In this document: one piece after another, positions 1 through 12,077 of the stretch
Numbering within the stretch: the first letter of the stretch is position 1
Layout: the number at the start of each line of letters is the position of its first letter
DNA from: Argentina anserina
Lineage: Eukaryota > Streptophyta > Magnoliopsida > Rosales > Rosaceae
Direction of reading: 5' to 3'
Assembly (NCBI RefSeq): GCF_933775445.1
Contig: NC_065875.1
Span: 20,769,555 to 20,833,554 of the forward strand
Length of the DNA stretch: 64,000 bases
Translations under genes and position numbers: made by a program
The notes under the pieces: generated by a model
The model's input: only the letters and a program-made list of their open reading frames with translations
Databases searched by the model: none
Told to the model about the DNA's origin: nothing

Positions 1-73
1 AATTTTATTTTCTAGGAAGAAGCCTTCCTGTCATCAATGTCATCCATTTCTCATGTTGAATTTATGTGATCAG

Positions 74-1957
74 GGGATAGATTTAATTGGTTGCGCGATA
101 ATGAGTTTGCACGACAAGCTTTAGCTGGAGTCAATCCAGTGAACATTGAGATTTTGAAGGTAAATACAAAAAGATCCATTGTTAATCACTGTGTGCTAGT
201 TAAATGCCCAGCTGGTTTGAGACCTTAAGTTGGATCATGAATATTTTCAGGAATTTCCAATTATCAGCAAGTTAGATCCTGCTGTTTATGGCCCTCCAGA
301 ATCTGCTATCACTGAGGAACTGATAGAGCAAGAACTCAATGGGATGAGTGTAGAAAAGGTATCGATAACTGATTACATTCTGGGATTTGAAAGTGGTTAT
401 TTCTTTCCTTCTTTGTAGAGTTTTATATCTTCCCCTTACAATTCTTGATACAGGCTATTGAGGATAAGAGACTGTTTATACTCGACTACCATGACATATT
501 TTTGCCCTTCATTGAAAAGATGAATTCCTTGCCTGGAAGAAAAGCTTATGCCTCAAGGACTGTGTTCTTCTATACCAAGGCTGGTTTTCTGAGACCTCTA
601 GCTATAGAGCTTTCACTTCCACCAAAACCTTCATCCCCTCGAAACAAACATGTATATACTCATGGACATCATGCTACTACACACTGGATCTGGAAGCTAG
701 CAAAAGCTCATGTTTGCTCAAACGACGCTGGCGTCCATCAGCTAGTCAATCACTGGTAAAACAGTAATATATTGGATTGTGAAGGTTAATGTATGACTTC
801 GATAACTAATGTTGTGGTAATTTATTTTTGCCTAGGTTGAGGACTCATGCTTGCATGGAGCCGTATATAATTGCTGCTCATAGGCAACTTAGCTCAATGC
901 ACCCCATCTACAAGCTACTTCATCCCCACATGCGCTACACCTTAGAAATTAATGCACTTGCAAGGCAGGCATTAATAAATGGAGGGGGAATAATTGAGGC
1001 TTCTTTCAGTCCGGGAAAATATGCCCTTGAAGTAAGCTCGGCAGCTTACAAGAGTATGTGGAGGTTTGACATGGAGGCATTACCAGCTGATCTTATTCGA
1101 AGGTAAGATTTTCATGATTTGAAAGTTGTTGGCATTACAAACACAATGAGATTGAACAAAACAGCCTGAGTCATTTTACTTGTGTTAACATTCTCAGAGG
1201 CATGGCTGTGGAAGATCCTTCAGAACCTTGCGGCGTAAAACTTGTAATTGAGGACTATCCATATGCTGCAGATGGTCTCCTTGTATGGTCTGCCATTAAG
1301 GAATGGGTAGAATCTTATGTGGAACACTTCTACTCCGAGCCAAATTCTGTGACATCAGATCATGAACTGCAAGACTGGTGGAATGAGATCAAGAACAAGG
1401 GTCATGCTGACAAGCGGGACGAGCCCTGGTGGCCAAAACTTAATACCAAAGAGGACTTGTCCGGTATACTTACAATAATAATTTGGGTTGCTTCAGGTCA
1501 ACATGCTGCCATCAACTTTGGCCAGTATCCTTTTGGCAGTTATGTCCCAAACCGTCCTACCTTAATGAGAAAACTTATTCCACATGAAGATGACCCCGAT
1601 TATGAGAAGTTTCTTCAAAACCCACAGCAAAGGTTCCTGTCTTCCTTGGCAACGAAACTTCAAGCCACCAAAGTGATGGCCGTTCAAGATACTCTATCAA
1701 CTCACTCCCCAGATGAAGAGTACTTGGGACAGGTGAATTCTCTACACGCCCATTGGATCAATGATCATGAAATTTTGCAATTGTTCCACACATTCTCTTA
1801 TAGACTAGAGGAAATAGAGAAGATCATTGACAGGAGAAACAAAGATGGTCATCTTAAAAACAGAAGCGGAGCAGGAATTCCCCCGTATGAATTGCTGTTG
1901 CCCACTTCAGGACCTGGGGTAACTGGCCGCGGAATCCCCAACAGCATTTCTATCTAA
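74..1957 (+). CDS. 13-lipoxygenase (LOX2 type, chloroplastic), 3' part only
   Basis: Linoleate/linolenate lipoxygenase, a non-heme iron dioxygenase that makes fatty-acid hydroperoxides for oxylipins and jasmonate. Only the C-terminal 506 residues of a roughly 900-residue enzyme are here; the 5' exons lie before the window. Exons: 74-159, 251-358, 454-755, 836-1102, 1198-1957, all with GT/AG junctions and continuous frame. Visible iron ligands: the two His of HQLVNHW (split across exons 3 and 4), the His and Asn of [10 protein letters not shown], and the C-terminal Ile of [10 protein letters not shown]. Other family signatures are [27 protein letters not shown] and [15 protein letters not shown]. 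The wording of the C-terminal half matches plant type-2 13-LOX better than 9-LOX; this is judged by eye, and the transit peptide cannot be seen. All ligands are intact, so this half shows no sign of decay. Confidence 0.93.
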
Positions 1958-2201
1958 TGGCATTAACCAATCTGTAGTTGGTTCATCATAGAATGTTGCA
2001 ATGCATAACAATGTGTATTTCAGCAAGTAGGTATGACATTCATGATCTGTTGTACTCCTTAAGTAAAACTACAGCTCCCTTTAAGAGATTATGTTGAAAT
2101 ACCATGCCAAGAATTAGCAATAATGAATCATCTTTCATCGGTGTAGCAAGCAGATTTATACTGTAGGTCCAAATGTGACACCAGAAGAGAGAAACTGGAG
2201 T

Positions 2202-4653
2202 TCATAACTTGGACAATGCAAGTTTAATTAATTCTTTTCTCATCAATTTACCTTGTGCACTCTTTGGTACTTCATTGATGAATGATACTCTTCGTATTTT
2301 CTTATATGATGCAACCTGCAATTCAGATGACGAAGTTCATAAATTTAGAAAATCAAACTAATTCTTGCAGTATGATAATTGAGTTGCTAAATTTATCCTT
2401 GCATGCCAGACATGTCATTGGATCAGTCAAAATTACCTGTTTGGTAATAAAATCCATCACCTGCGATTCATCAACAACACTTCCTAGGCGCCTCACCACA
2501 AAGGCCATTGGTACTTGACCAGCTTCTTCATCAGGATACCTGTCAACTATCTTACATCAGTTCATCACATACAGATTGTCAAACCTGAAGAACAAGCCTT
2601 ATTGAGAGAACCACAAACAATAAAGCAAAACCGAAAATCACATACGGAACCACAGCAGCATCAGCAATATCAGGATGGGATTGAAGCAGATGTTCCAACT
2701 CTGCTGGGGCAACCTAATGCAAACATGCAATAGTAAACACACCTCCGCACATCATCCTCACTAATTCTAATGAATCAAAGCAGTTAACTTGTTTGTGTCA
2801 CACAAACCTGGTACCCCTTGTACTTGATCAGTTCCTTGATCCGATCAACATAAAATAGGTAACCTTCATTGTCAATATAACAAAGATCTCCAGTTTTAAA
2901 CCATCCTTCAGCGTCAATACTTGCAGCAGTTGCCTTTTCGTCTCTAAGATAACCTACAAAGCTACACTAATCAATATGAAAAGCAACACCAAAATATGCA
3001 TCAAAATATGAATATTAGGCACATTTTCAATCCTGAAGAGAAAGAAAACATTACCTTTCATTACAAATGGTCCTCTAACCCAAAGCTCACCGGTCATCAT
3101 AGGAGGCAAGGCAATGCCGGTATCCGGGTCAACAATCTTGGCTTCAAAATTTGACATCAGCTTTCCTGTTGCTCCTACTACTCGGGTCTCATTTGGGCCT
3201 ACCGTGCCAAACACCCGACCCGTTGTTTCTGTCAGCCCGAATCCCTGCAAATCATAGTTTTTATTTTTTACGCAACTTATTTCCACTCGTAGGATTAGAG
3301 AACACTAGAAATTTAATCAACTAGATTTGTCGAGTTATCAGTTCTGGTTTGGCTTAACTTTTTCTTTTATCGAACAAAAACTCAATTACTACAACGAGTC
3401 AACAGAGAGTCAAATTCACGATGTTCCATGGAAAACCAACGGTTCTAGGCAGTCAGGTTAATTTTTTAAATTTTAAAGTGGATTTATATTTTAGGTCGAG
3501 TCCATCACAGTTCCACTGTCAACTAAACCCTAAACCCCAAATTGTAAAATTTAAGTACTGACCGAAAATATAGTAAAGAACTAGAAGGGCTAGAGTCCAA
3601 AGTATTCATGCACAAACTGACCTGTGCCACTTGGACGTTAGGAAGATGTTTCTTGAGCTTATCGATAACACTCTTGGCAAGCGGAGCGCCGCCGCTGCCG
3701 ACGACCTGCAGCGAGCTCAGATCATACCCGTCGATCTCACTCCCCATCTTCACCACCGCCACCACCACCGGCGGCGCCCACGCCACGTGGCTGATCCTAT
3801 TCTCCTCGACGGCCCGCAGCGTCGCTCTCAGATCAAACCTCCCGGAAATCGACGCCAGCGTCTCGCCGAACCCCAACACCCTCATGATGACGCCGAAGCC
3901 GTACACGTGGAAGAACGGCACCGCGCAGAGCATCACAGGCGGCGGCGACGCGGCGGTCGGGTTCCGGACGGCGTAGGCAGACGCCAGCATGGAAATCCAG
4001 TTGCGGTGAGTCAACTCCACGCCTTTGACCGCCCCGGTGGTGCCGGAGGAGTAGAGGACTGCGGCGGTGTGGGACTGGGGGAAGCAGACGGGCGGAAGCT
4101 CCGGCGCCGGAGTGGACGTCGTCGACGTCATCATGGACTGAAATTCCGGGGAGTCGAGGAGTACGGCGCTGTAACGGAGGGAGGTGGGGAGTTTGTGAGC
4201 GGTGGCGGAGGTGGCGAAGGCGATGACGGGTCTGCTGAGGTGGATTTGGCGGGAAATCTCCGGAGCAGTGCTGGCCGGGTTTGAAGGGGAGACGGTTACG
4301 CCGAGGGAGATGAGAGAGAAGAAGAGGATGGGGAGGTCGAGAGTATTGGGGGAGAGGACGAAGGCGGTGTGGCCATATGAGAGTTTGAGTTGCGACTCTA
4401 GCGCGGCGGCTAGGGTTTTGACAAGGCACGTGAACTCGGGGTAGAGAACGTGACGGCGCGTGGAGGGGTCGATGAGTGCCGGGGTGGAAGGCGGAGGAGG
4501 GGAGGCTTGGAGGTGGGAGAAAAGGTAGTGAGTGATGGAAAGCGGCGTCGTTTCGGAAGGGAGAGGGGCTTTCGGCCTGAGGCTGTGGAATGTGTTGGTC
4601 TTTGAGCAGAAGCCGCTGTTGGGATCAACGCTGCTAGTGGTGTCATCGGCCAT
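2202..4653 (-). CDS. 4-coumarate-CoA ligase-like peroxisomal acyl-CoA ligase (4CLL9/OPCL type)
   Basis: Acyl-activating enzyme of the ANL superfamily: carboxylate + ATP + CoA gives acyl-CoA. Exons on the minus strand: 4653-3622, 3244-3055, 2953-2808, 2713-2646, 2539-2437, 2315-2202. They sum to 1653 nt, 550 residues, in frame. The AMP-binding motif [11 protein letters not shown] is at about residues 202-212; [24 protein letters not shown] and the C-terminal lysine motif [11 protein letters not shown] follow. The last three residues are SKL, a canonical PTS1 peroxisomal signal. Plant 4CL-like enzymes with SKL include OPC-8:0 CoA ligase and relatives that activate jasmonate precursors or fatty acids, so a role in oxylipin beta-oxidation is likely but the substrate is inferred. 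The first exon is strikingly GC-rich compared with its surroundings. The N-terminus (MADD) is the first ATG of the frame. It is convergent with the lipoxygenase, 245 bp between stops. Confidence 0.93.
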
Positions 4654-6236
4654 TTTTTCAGTTCAAGTTGTTGGCTGATCAAAATGGGAAATGTAGGAAT
4701 GGAAATGGAATCAAATTGGTTGCTTGGTTCGATTTTGAAGTTGATCACGGCTTTTATTTGAATTGTAGAGTTCGGCAGAGGGGCATCCGTGCATATGTCG
4801 ATTTGTGTTGTTATTCTAGGACCACATTGTAAACGTCATACTAAATGCAGTAGGGTTACTACTTATTAGTTATTGAGATATATGAAATATACGTACACTT
4901 ACGATATTGCAAAAGCCAAATTTGTATTCTCTTCTTCTGTTCTTTCTTATATAGGCATTCGAATAAGATTTGTCACAGCCGGCGCCTAAAGGTGCTGCTT
5001 CCATCAACCCATTAAAGTTTAGCTTCAGCTGCAGCCTGCAGGTAGGTATGTACGTTTATTTTCTTCGATCTTTTATTTTTTAGTGTTGGGTATGTTGCCA
5101 TGTTGGTGCATGGTAGGGATGCAAGTACTACTTCCATTTGATATTGAAATGCGCCTGCAATCGATCTATACATAGAATTGATATATGAGAGATTTTCTAA
5201 CGAGAACCATCTTGTTAAGAACTAGTTAAGGACTTTCCACTTATTAATTAGACATATTTTTTTATTATATTTTTTCATCTCAACCGTTTAGATTTTAAGT
5301 CTATCTAAGTAGATTATTTGTACAAATTTTCAGTCAATTTGGTAATGGTTAAGGTATCAAAGTCCCTTTCAAAAAAAAGGGTATCAAAGTAGATCAAATT
5401 AGTAAACGTACTAAATTTGTAAAATATGAACCGTTCAAATTTATAATGAGTAAATCGCATTTATAAATTATGGTTGAGATTTGTTCGAGTTCATAACGAT
5501 TTTTAATTTGAACAAAAATTTACAAGGATGATATATTCATATATATTTACAAACTAAACAATTGAGATTTGAATATAAGATCGAAATATGAATGAATCTC
5601 TTTAGTCCTAAACAAAATGTTCTTTCATTGGAAAGACTCCCATAACTATATATATAGGACCGCGTACAAGTTATTTTTTAAGATGCAGATTTATTATTTA
5701 TCTCCTTTCCTTCAATAATTATAGACTGGCTATATAGCGATCCTTGAACTCCTAGGAAGCATTGCAAAACCTGACTATACTAGTCCTGCTAATTCAACCT
5801 ACTACTTAGAATGCCAGTTTGTATTTTCTGATATTGTATTTACGATTTTGGCTTTGTTAGGCAATTTAGGGTCACTTTCCTTTTTTGGTAAAATTGCCCC
5901 ACGGTCACACCAACCAAACGGCATAAGCTCAAAATTAATTGCCTGCATTGAGCCTTCACTGGTTCTCCACTCTCGACTTGTTTCCCTATGGACATTTTGT
6001 GCCATAAACTATTTACGCTTTCAAATCTGGATTCAAGTTTCTCCGGGATTATAAAGAAGGATTTTGCCTAAATTTATGGTTGGATTTTTATAGGAAGAGA
6101 TCGATTATACCTCTAAGCAGGATTCAAATAACTTAGATGAAGTTTGAGCCTCATGGTGACAAGAAGATGGACATTGATATTAACACTACTTCAGATCGAT
6201 TTGACAACCTCTTTGAGTTAATAGGTATATCCGTAT
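4654..6236. other. spacer upstream of the acyl-CoA ligase
   Basis: AT-rich non-coding sequence. The first few hundred bases should hold the ligase promoter. The remainder looks like old repeat debris; an antisense-readable block near 5802-6005 resembles decayed transposon sequence but has no recognisable domain. Confidence 0.4.
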
Positions 6237-6241
6237 ATATT

Positions 6242-7034
6242 TGTAAACACATAAAATTTAATGAAGTAAATCATCTTCATTAAATGATTAAATCGATCAA
6301 GAGCCCGATAAAATTGCACACGTGGCTCAAAAATCAACAAAGTTAGTGCGGATCCAAATAAAACTCGTGTCAGCACATAAACGGATAATCGTAATCGAAG
6401 CTACGTAATTCAGACGTAAATCGAAAAATTAAATGTCATTGACGATTCGAAATGATAATCGGACATTTGATTACATTAATAAATTCTTTAATAATTAAAT
6501 CAATTATTTTCTGTTTAATTTATTTATGGGAATAACTAATTATAAATTAATCGGAAAATACATATTGATTTAATTATACAATTAAAGAAATTTATTATTT
6601 TAGTGTCATTAAAATATTCTACAAAATAGAAGTCTTGACATTATAAATACCCCCTTCAACATGAAGAGAAGGGGACTCGAGAAGAAGAGAGAAAATCACT
6701 TGAGCAAGATCACTCTCGAGAAATCCCGAAGTCTCCCAAGTCCACGAAGAATCATCAAGCTGCCATATCGATCGTTCTTCATCAAATCCAAATCCAAACT
6801 CAAGTCCACGAAGAATCGTCAAGCTGTCAAATCGCTCGTTCTTCATCAAATCCAAATCCAAATCAAACTCAAATTCTCAAGATCAAGTGCACGTCACCCT
6901 TAAGCCAAGTCATATACGGATATAGAATCAGAGGAGTTCACAAAGATTGTAACCCCGCGCTTGATTATAAATAAATCACATTTTATTTGTACACGTGTCT
7001 ACATTCTCATTTATTTTCAGATTCCCGTTCTACA
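6242..7034 (+). mobile_element. solo LTR (793 bp) with perfect 5-bp target site duplication
   Basis: The block starts TGTAAACAC and ends TTCTACA, the usual TG...CA ends of an LTR. It is flanked by ATATT on both sides (6237-6241 and 7035-7039), the 5-bp duplication of an LTR-retrotransposon integrase. A TATA box (TATAAAT, about 6642) and AATAAA-like sequence near 6968 give a plausible U3-R-U5 order on the plus strand. No internal domain follows on either side, so this is a solo LTR left by LTR-LTR recombination. Superfamily cannot be told without the internal part. Confidence 0.8.
6737..6863 (+). repeat. 64-bp tandem duplication inside the solo LTR
   Basis: Two adjacent copies of a 64-bp unit, 6737-6800 and 6801-6863. 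Each begins CAAGTCCACGAAGAAT and ends in CATCAAATCCAAATCCAAA-type sequence, with a few substitutions. It lies just downstream of the LTR's TATA box, in the predicted R/U5 segment. Confidence 0.75.
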
Positions 7035-7239
7035 ATATTACTTCTTAAATAAAGTTAAAAAAAAAGAAAAAAAAGATATACACAATACACTTAGAAAAAA
7101 TGCATATGCTCCAAATGTTGATGGGACACGGAAGCGTTTCACAATAAACCATGTAAAATGTCATCGTTAGTATAGAAAAAACAGAGATCGTCAGTCCAGA
7201 GAATTGATAAGGTGGATTTAAAAGTGTTAACAAATAAAA

Positions 7240-9200
7240 TGGGGAATTAAAATTTCATCTAACTATTACTTAAAAATAAAACCTAAACTACTATTTACAA
7301 TGATCATCTTCTCTTTTACCAAACAAAGCCAAATTTACCAAAGCCCAACATAATTAGAAGTTTGGTTCTAACGTGCATTCTAACATACTTAATCACATAT
7401 TTTTAGACACCGATAAAATTAAAGCTTTAGGAAAATCATCTAATCGTGCAAGATTTCTAATATCGTTTAGGTTGACTTAGGGTCTCACCTAAATTACATG
7501 CAATCAAGTTTAAAAAACTTAGAGTATAAATCAAACAATATCACATTAAAGCACCAAACTTTTGTCTGAGAGATGCTAACACGGTGACGTCACTCACCAT
7601 GAGATACATATAAATTTTCAGAATTTTTTCACTTTAATTAGCATAAACCGAATCTACTTAGGGCATGATTCGATTGTATCAATATGGTTAATGAAAATAG
7701 CACTCAAACACTATCATAAAAGACTGCATTCAAATGCTAAATTCGTGCGCACAAATTTGAAAATTACCTAAGAACATGTAAATATTATGTAGAACACAAG
7801 AATAGAAAAACAAACTTAGTAATTATAAGAACAAGGGGCCGCATAGTCTCGAAAATCAATCAAATATAATTTGGAAGTTTTGAGAAAAATACAAACCATT
7901 ATTTCAACATAGACAATAGACTACAATCTTCATAGACAAAGAATTGTAGAATAACAAAAATAAGCGAAGTCATACAGATAAGTTACGAGAATCACACATT
8001 GTATGAACCGTAGAGGTACGGCTGCAAGGTATGAAGCTCAATGGTGATGATGGTGGTAGAATGGTGGTGGAAAGATAAAAGGCTTGCTGAATTTTTGTGG
8101 GGAGTCTACGGTGGTTTTTCGGCAGAGTTTTGAGAGAGTTTTTGCAAAAGAGAAGAGATGCCAATGTGAAAAAATGTCATGCTATTTATAGAGGAATGAG
8201 GGAGATGAATTGTATGATTATGGGTTGATTCTCTATTTCCTTTTTCTTCTGTATTTTTGTTTTATGGCCGGATGTAGCTTCACTCTTTTGAGACTACATA
8301 TTTCTTTTTTTTTTTATCTCATTCAAAAACTAAATTACTTTTTTTTTAAGTTTTTATCTCTCATTTAATTCTGAAAAAAAAAAAGAATACATATAAAATA
8401 ATTCACAAATGTTACAGAAAAATGTCGAATAATAATACTTCTAACCCAACTAGGTTTCCTAGTTCGACAAGGAATACTACTCTATATAGTACTTTTGACA
8501 ATTTCTGCGTTTTACGCCCGTTTTAGCATCAAAATTCAACCAACGTCACCCTAGACTGCTAACTCGACTCAATGACTATACTACAACAATAAGAACTAAA
8601 TAAAGTACAAATAAAGGTAATATGTTACGAATGTCGCACAAAGTGCTCCTATCAAATGTCTTAGCTGAGAATGTTTTAGCCTAACCGTTCGAACAAAAGG
8701 ACATTTTTGCACTAACGTGGGACTCTGTGACCTCTTTCGGATTATGTACGTTATATTTATATACATAGCACAAACTTTATCCTTATTTTGGTTCTTCTGG
8801 AACTTATATTACATTCTCTAGGTCTTCGATCAATTTCGAGACCCTAATTTGAGATTCATGATGCATTATTTGAAGATTTCGACAACTCTACCTTCTAGTA
8901 AATGAACAAAAATCAAATCACTGATTCTTTGAACTATCATTTCCTTATACACTTCATGACACCTATACTTGATGATTAAGATTTAATTGTTGTCAACAAA
9001 ATACGTACACTCACTAGCCCCTTCTAACTTTTATGTTTCACAAGTAATCTCTTTTCCCATATGCACCTCACACACACCATCACCGTCGGAATCAAGCCGC
9101 CTCCGAAACCCCTGAGCACTCCACATTCCATAATCATTACTCGTCGTACCCAATTATAAAAATAGAAAATTACTTAATAGTACTAGACAACATTTGAATT
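7240..9200 (-). mobile_element. probable antisense LTR-retrotransposon remnant
   Basis: About 2 kb without a supported gene. On the minus strand there is a TATA box (TATAAATAGC, about 8190-8181) followed by a short leader. The composition and the long AT-rich tail down to about 7300 resemble an LTR plus untranslated internal region. I could not find matching ends or a target duplication, so the boundaries are nominal. The short minus-strand reading frame at 8164-7970 is probably part of the LTR transcript, not a gene. Confidence 0.35.
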
Positions 9201-9530
9201 AACTAAAAACTCATTTTTCATATTCTAATATAAATTATAACATAAGCTCAAGCTCAAAAATGAGTGTACCCAAACCTGCTTAATTAATTAATGTTGAAAT
9301 GTTCAAACTACCACTATTTTCATGAAAATTACCAAGCTGTTACTCCAAGATCTAACAAGTTTCTATATCCTCAGTTTTTAGCAATTTTAAATTTTTCTGC
9401 CACACCACCGGCAATTTGGAGGTGAGCCAATATATAAAGTTGTTTTTTACGTCATGAGTTTTCATTTAAATACCATATTGTATATATTTTTTAGAAACTT
9501 TGAAATTTTGAATTTTGCTCACAAAAATCC

Positions 9531-9780
9531 ATAGTAGCAGTTAGTTTACAGTCGACAGTAGTAGTTAGATTCATAGTCGACAGTAGCAAGTATATTTCCA
9601 GCCGACATTAACACATTTCAAGTCAGCAGCATCTAGTTTCATACTCAACAGTAGTAGCTAGTTTCATACTCGACAGTAGCAGATTGCTTAATTAGATAGT
9701 AGTTGTTAGTTTCATAATCAATAATAGTAGTTATTTTCTCAATCGACAATAGTATGTAGCTTCTTAGTCGACAGTATCAT
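9531..9780. repeat. degenerate minisatellite, core about GTCGACAGTAGTAG
   Basis: Roughly eight diverged copies of a 28-32 bp unit built on AGTCGACAGTAG plus TAGTTTCATA. The array sits in AT-rich spacer and is non-coding in all frames. Confidence 0.75.
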
Positions 9781-10037
9781 GTACACATGTAGAAGTGATA
9801 TGTGGTAGTGAGAATGCATTTTGAATTTTCGTAAATGTAATGAGCTAAAGAAGGGCAAAAAAGTAAAATATCATATGACATGTGTCAGCTTGTCATTATG
9901 TGATCCTTATTTCTAACTTTTGGTCATAAGTTGCTCCATCAAATTAGAAAGTGAGTTTTTTGTGAACAAAAATGTTGTGCGACACTTATTAGTAGTTTGC
10001 TATTATAATAACCAAATTTGATTGGAATAACCTGCTT

Positions 10038-10406
10038 AGGGCAACTCCAACAATGGTGCTAAATTTTGGTTTAAGTCCTAAAATAGAACTTTCAATCTCC
10101 AACAACTTGTTTTAGGGGGTTTTAGTCTTGGTTTTATAGAATTTAGACCTAAACTGAGTCTTATTATTTAATGATTTTCCAAGACCAAGACCTGAACAGT
10201 GTACTGGGCCCTCATCAATTGAAATAGGTCATAACACTCCCATATAACACTCAAAATCATATTTTAATCAATAATAGTCTAAATAGCACTCTCATATAGC
10301 ACATAATTATTGGAAATTGATAAATGAGTCATATATAAATAGTGTAATAAGGGGTGTTAAAATAAAAATAACACTCCCAAATAGAACTTATGGTTGGACT
10401 TGCCCT
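10038..10406. mobile_element. MITE-like element with about 14-bp terminal inverted repeats
   Basis: The left end AGGGCAACTCCAAC is mirrored by GTTGGACTTGCCCT on the right, one mismatch in 14. About 370 bp, no coding capacity. Flanks are TTA-like (left) and TTG (right), compatible with a PIF/Harbinger-type insertion but not a clean duplication, so superfamily stays open. Confidence 0.55.
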
Positions 10407-12077
10407 TGGCTTCACATGGACTCGGGTCACAGATTGTCCTCGGTGTTCAACAATGAGCTGCATCAATCTCAACGTTAAGGAGTAACCACAAGAACTAGTG
10501 GTCCAAGCAAACCGGGTTTTAAAACCTAACAGGAAATCAGATTGAACAAGTTTGGGTGATTGGATTTGAATGGTTGGTGTCTTAGAGACTACATGGTACT
10601 AGTACTTGGCTTAATATTTTAGAGCCCGATCGAGTCATAGATTCTGAAGCTAATCCTACAAGTAATGCATAATGATTTGATCGATTCCTTTTCATAATTC
10701 CCCACTCTAAAATCCTACTGTGGGTGATCAACTCCTGGAAATCAAACGGCAGAAACTCCTTGTTAGACAAAATTAAAAACTATACTCCCTGTCATGCTGG
10801 CACACCTTGCCGTTTTGTTTTTGCATAGTAAACTAAGGAGCATTCTCCAGGAACCCAACTAATTTTTATAGACGGGGTCTTATTTGTCTTTAGCAGAATA
10901 GTAGGTATGGTGAAAATTTTGATTTTTCACTGGTTGTTGTTTTCAGTTTCTCGGTCAAACTCTATCTTCCCAGATACTAAAGCCAGAGGAGAGAGAATCC
11001 ATAGATGAAGCTACAACCACCCAGAAATTAAATTAAAGCCGAAGAACCCAGAATTCACCGTCCTACGCTAAAGAAGTCGCCCGTCAAAAACGAATTCCAA
11101 GCAGAACATCTTCTATCACGCGAAGAGATAAAGATATTTCTCACCTCAGTCATGCTCCAATTACTATGTTTCTGTTGCCGGGTCCTTTCTATTCGGTTTA
11201 AATTCGATTCCAATGTATGGGTAGATGTCATTTCATTTGGTTTATAATCATTCAAGTTCCAATGGAAGGAGATTGGAGGCTGATGGATGGACAGGAGATA
11301 GACATAACTCTGGGTTTGATCCCTTGATCATGAACAAACTCGCAACCCAGTTTAGCTACAAGCCTACAAATACATCAAAGTCTAGCTTCTTGCCCAAATG
11401 CTAAGATAATGGAAGCATCAGCAAGATAACCGGTGCCTTCAACTGCCAAAAGAGAAAAAAACATTATTGGAGACAGAACTCGAAGAAAGAAGACAGTGAG
11501 ATTTTCCGACAAATTCGACGATCCCGACCGCCACAAAAAAGTCAATCGATTTTCACTTGCTCAGCCGTGAGTCTACTAGCCTTCACCTTCCTTATGAACT
11601 ATAGCATGTTGATTTTACCTCTAAATGAACAAACTTGAGTTTTGGGCAGCTCGTGCCCAGTTTCCGGCGACCATATTCTTTCCCCAACTTGGAGATCAGT
11701 GCAGTGATTCTATTCTTCGTTTGAAAACGCATGTGGTCAAGACCTAATTTACCCTACTCTTAAAATGATTAGTTGATTACCCTCTCCTCTCACGTGCACC
11801 CAAGCTCCAATTTTTTCTTTAACGTCTGACCATTTTCTCAATTGACACATCCAGAATAAGCCAGTAAACTAATATCAGACCATCTGATTCGAGCCTAAAA
11901 AAAAAACAAAAAAGGGAACTTGAACTTCAAGACTGGATTTTTATGTCGGATTCTTAAACCTCACCCCAATCATTCAACCTTTTCCTACTTAAACCCTCCA
12001 AATCTCAACTGGGTTGCCACCATTTTTACTCCAAACCCATCAAAATCTTATCTTTGTTGCACTCTAAACAACCCATC
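10407..12077. other. spacer and presumed promoter of the DUF3537 gene
   Basis: No recognisable gene on either strand. Short open stretches at 10582-10770 and 11055-11255 (minus) have no domain or splice partners. The final few hundred bases should carry the promoter and 5' leader of the downstream gene. Confidence 0.4.

Noticed and set aside
3608..4444. Several long open frames opposite or overlapping the first exon of the acyl-CoA ligase
   Set aside because: They are by-products of the GC-rich exon; none has a domain, and the ligase frame explains the sequence.
9304..9999. A 700-bp element bounded by CAAACTAC / GTAGTTTG
   Set aside because: Eight-bp ends without a target duplication are too weak for a call.
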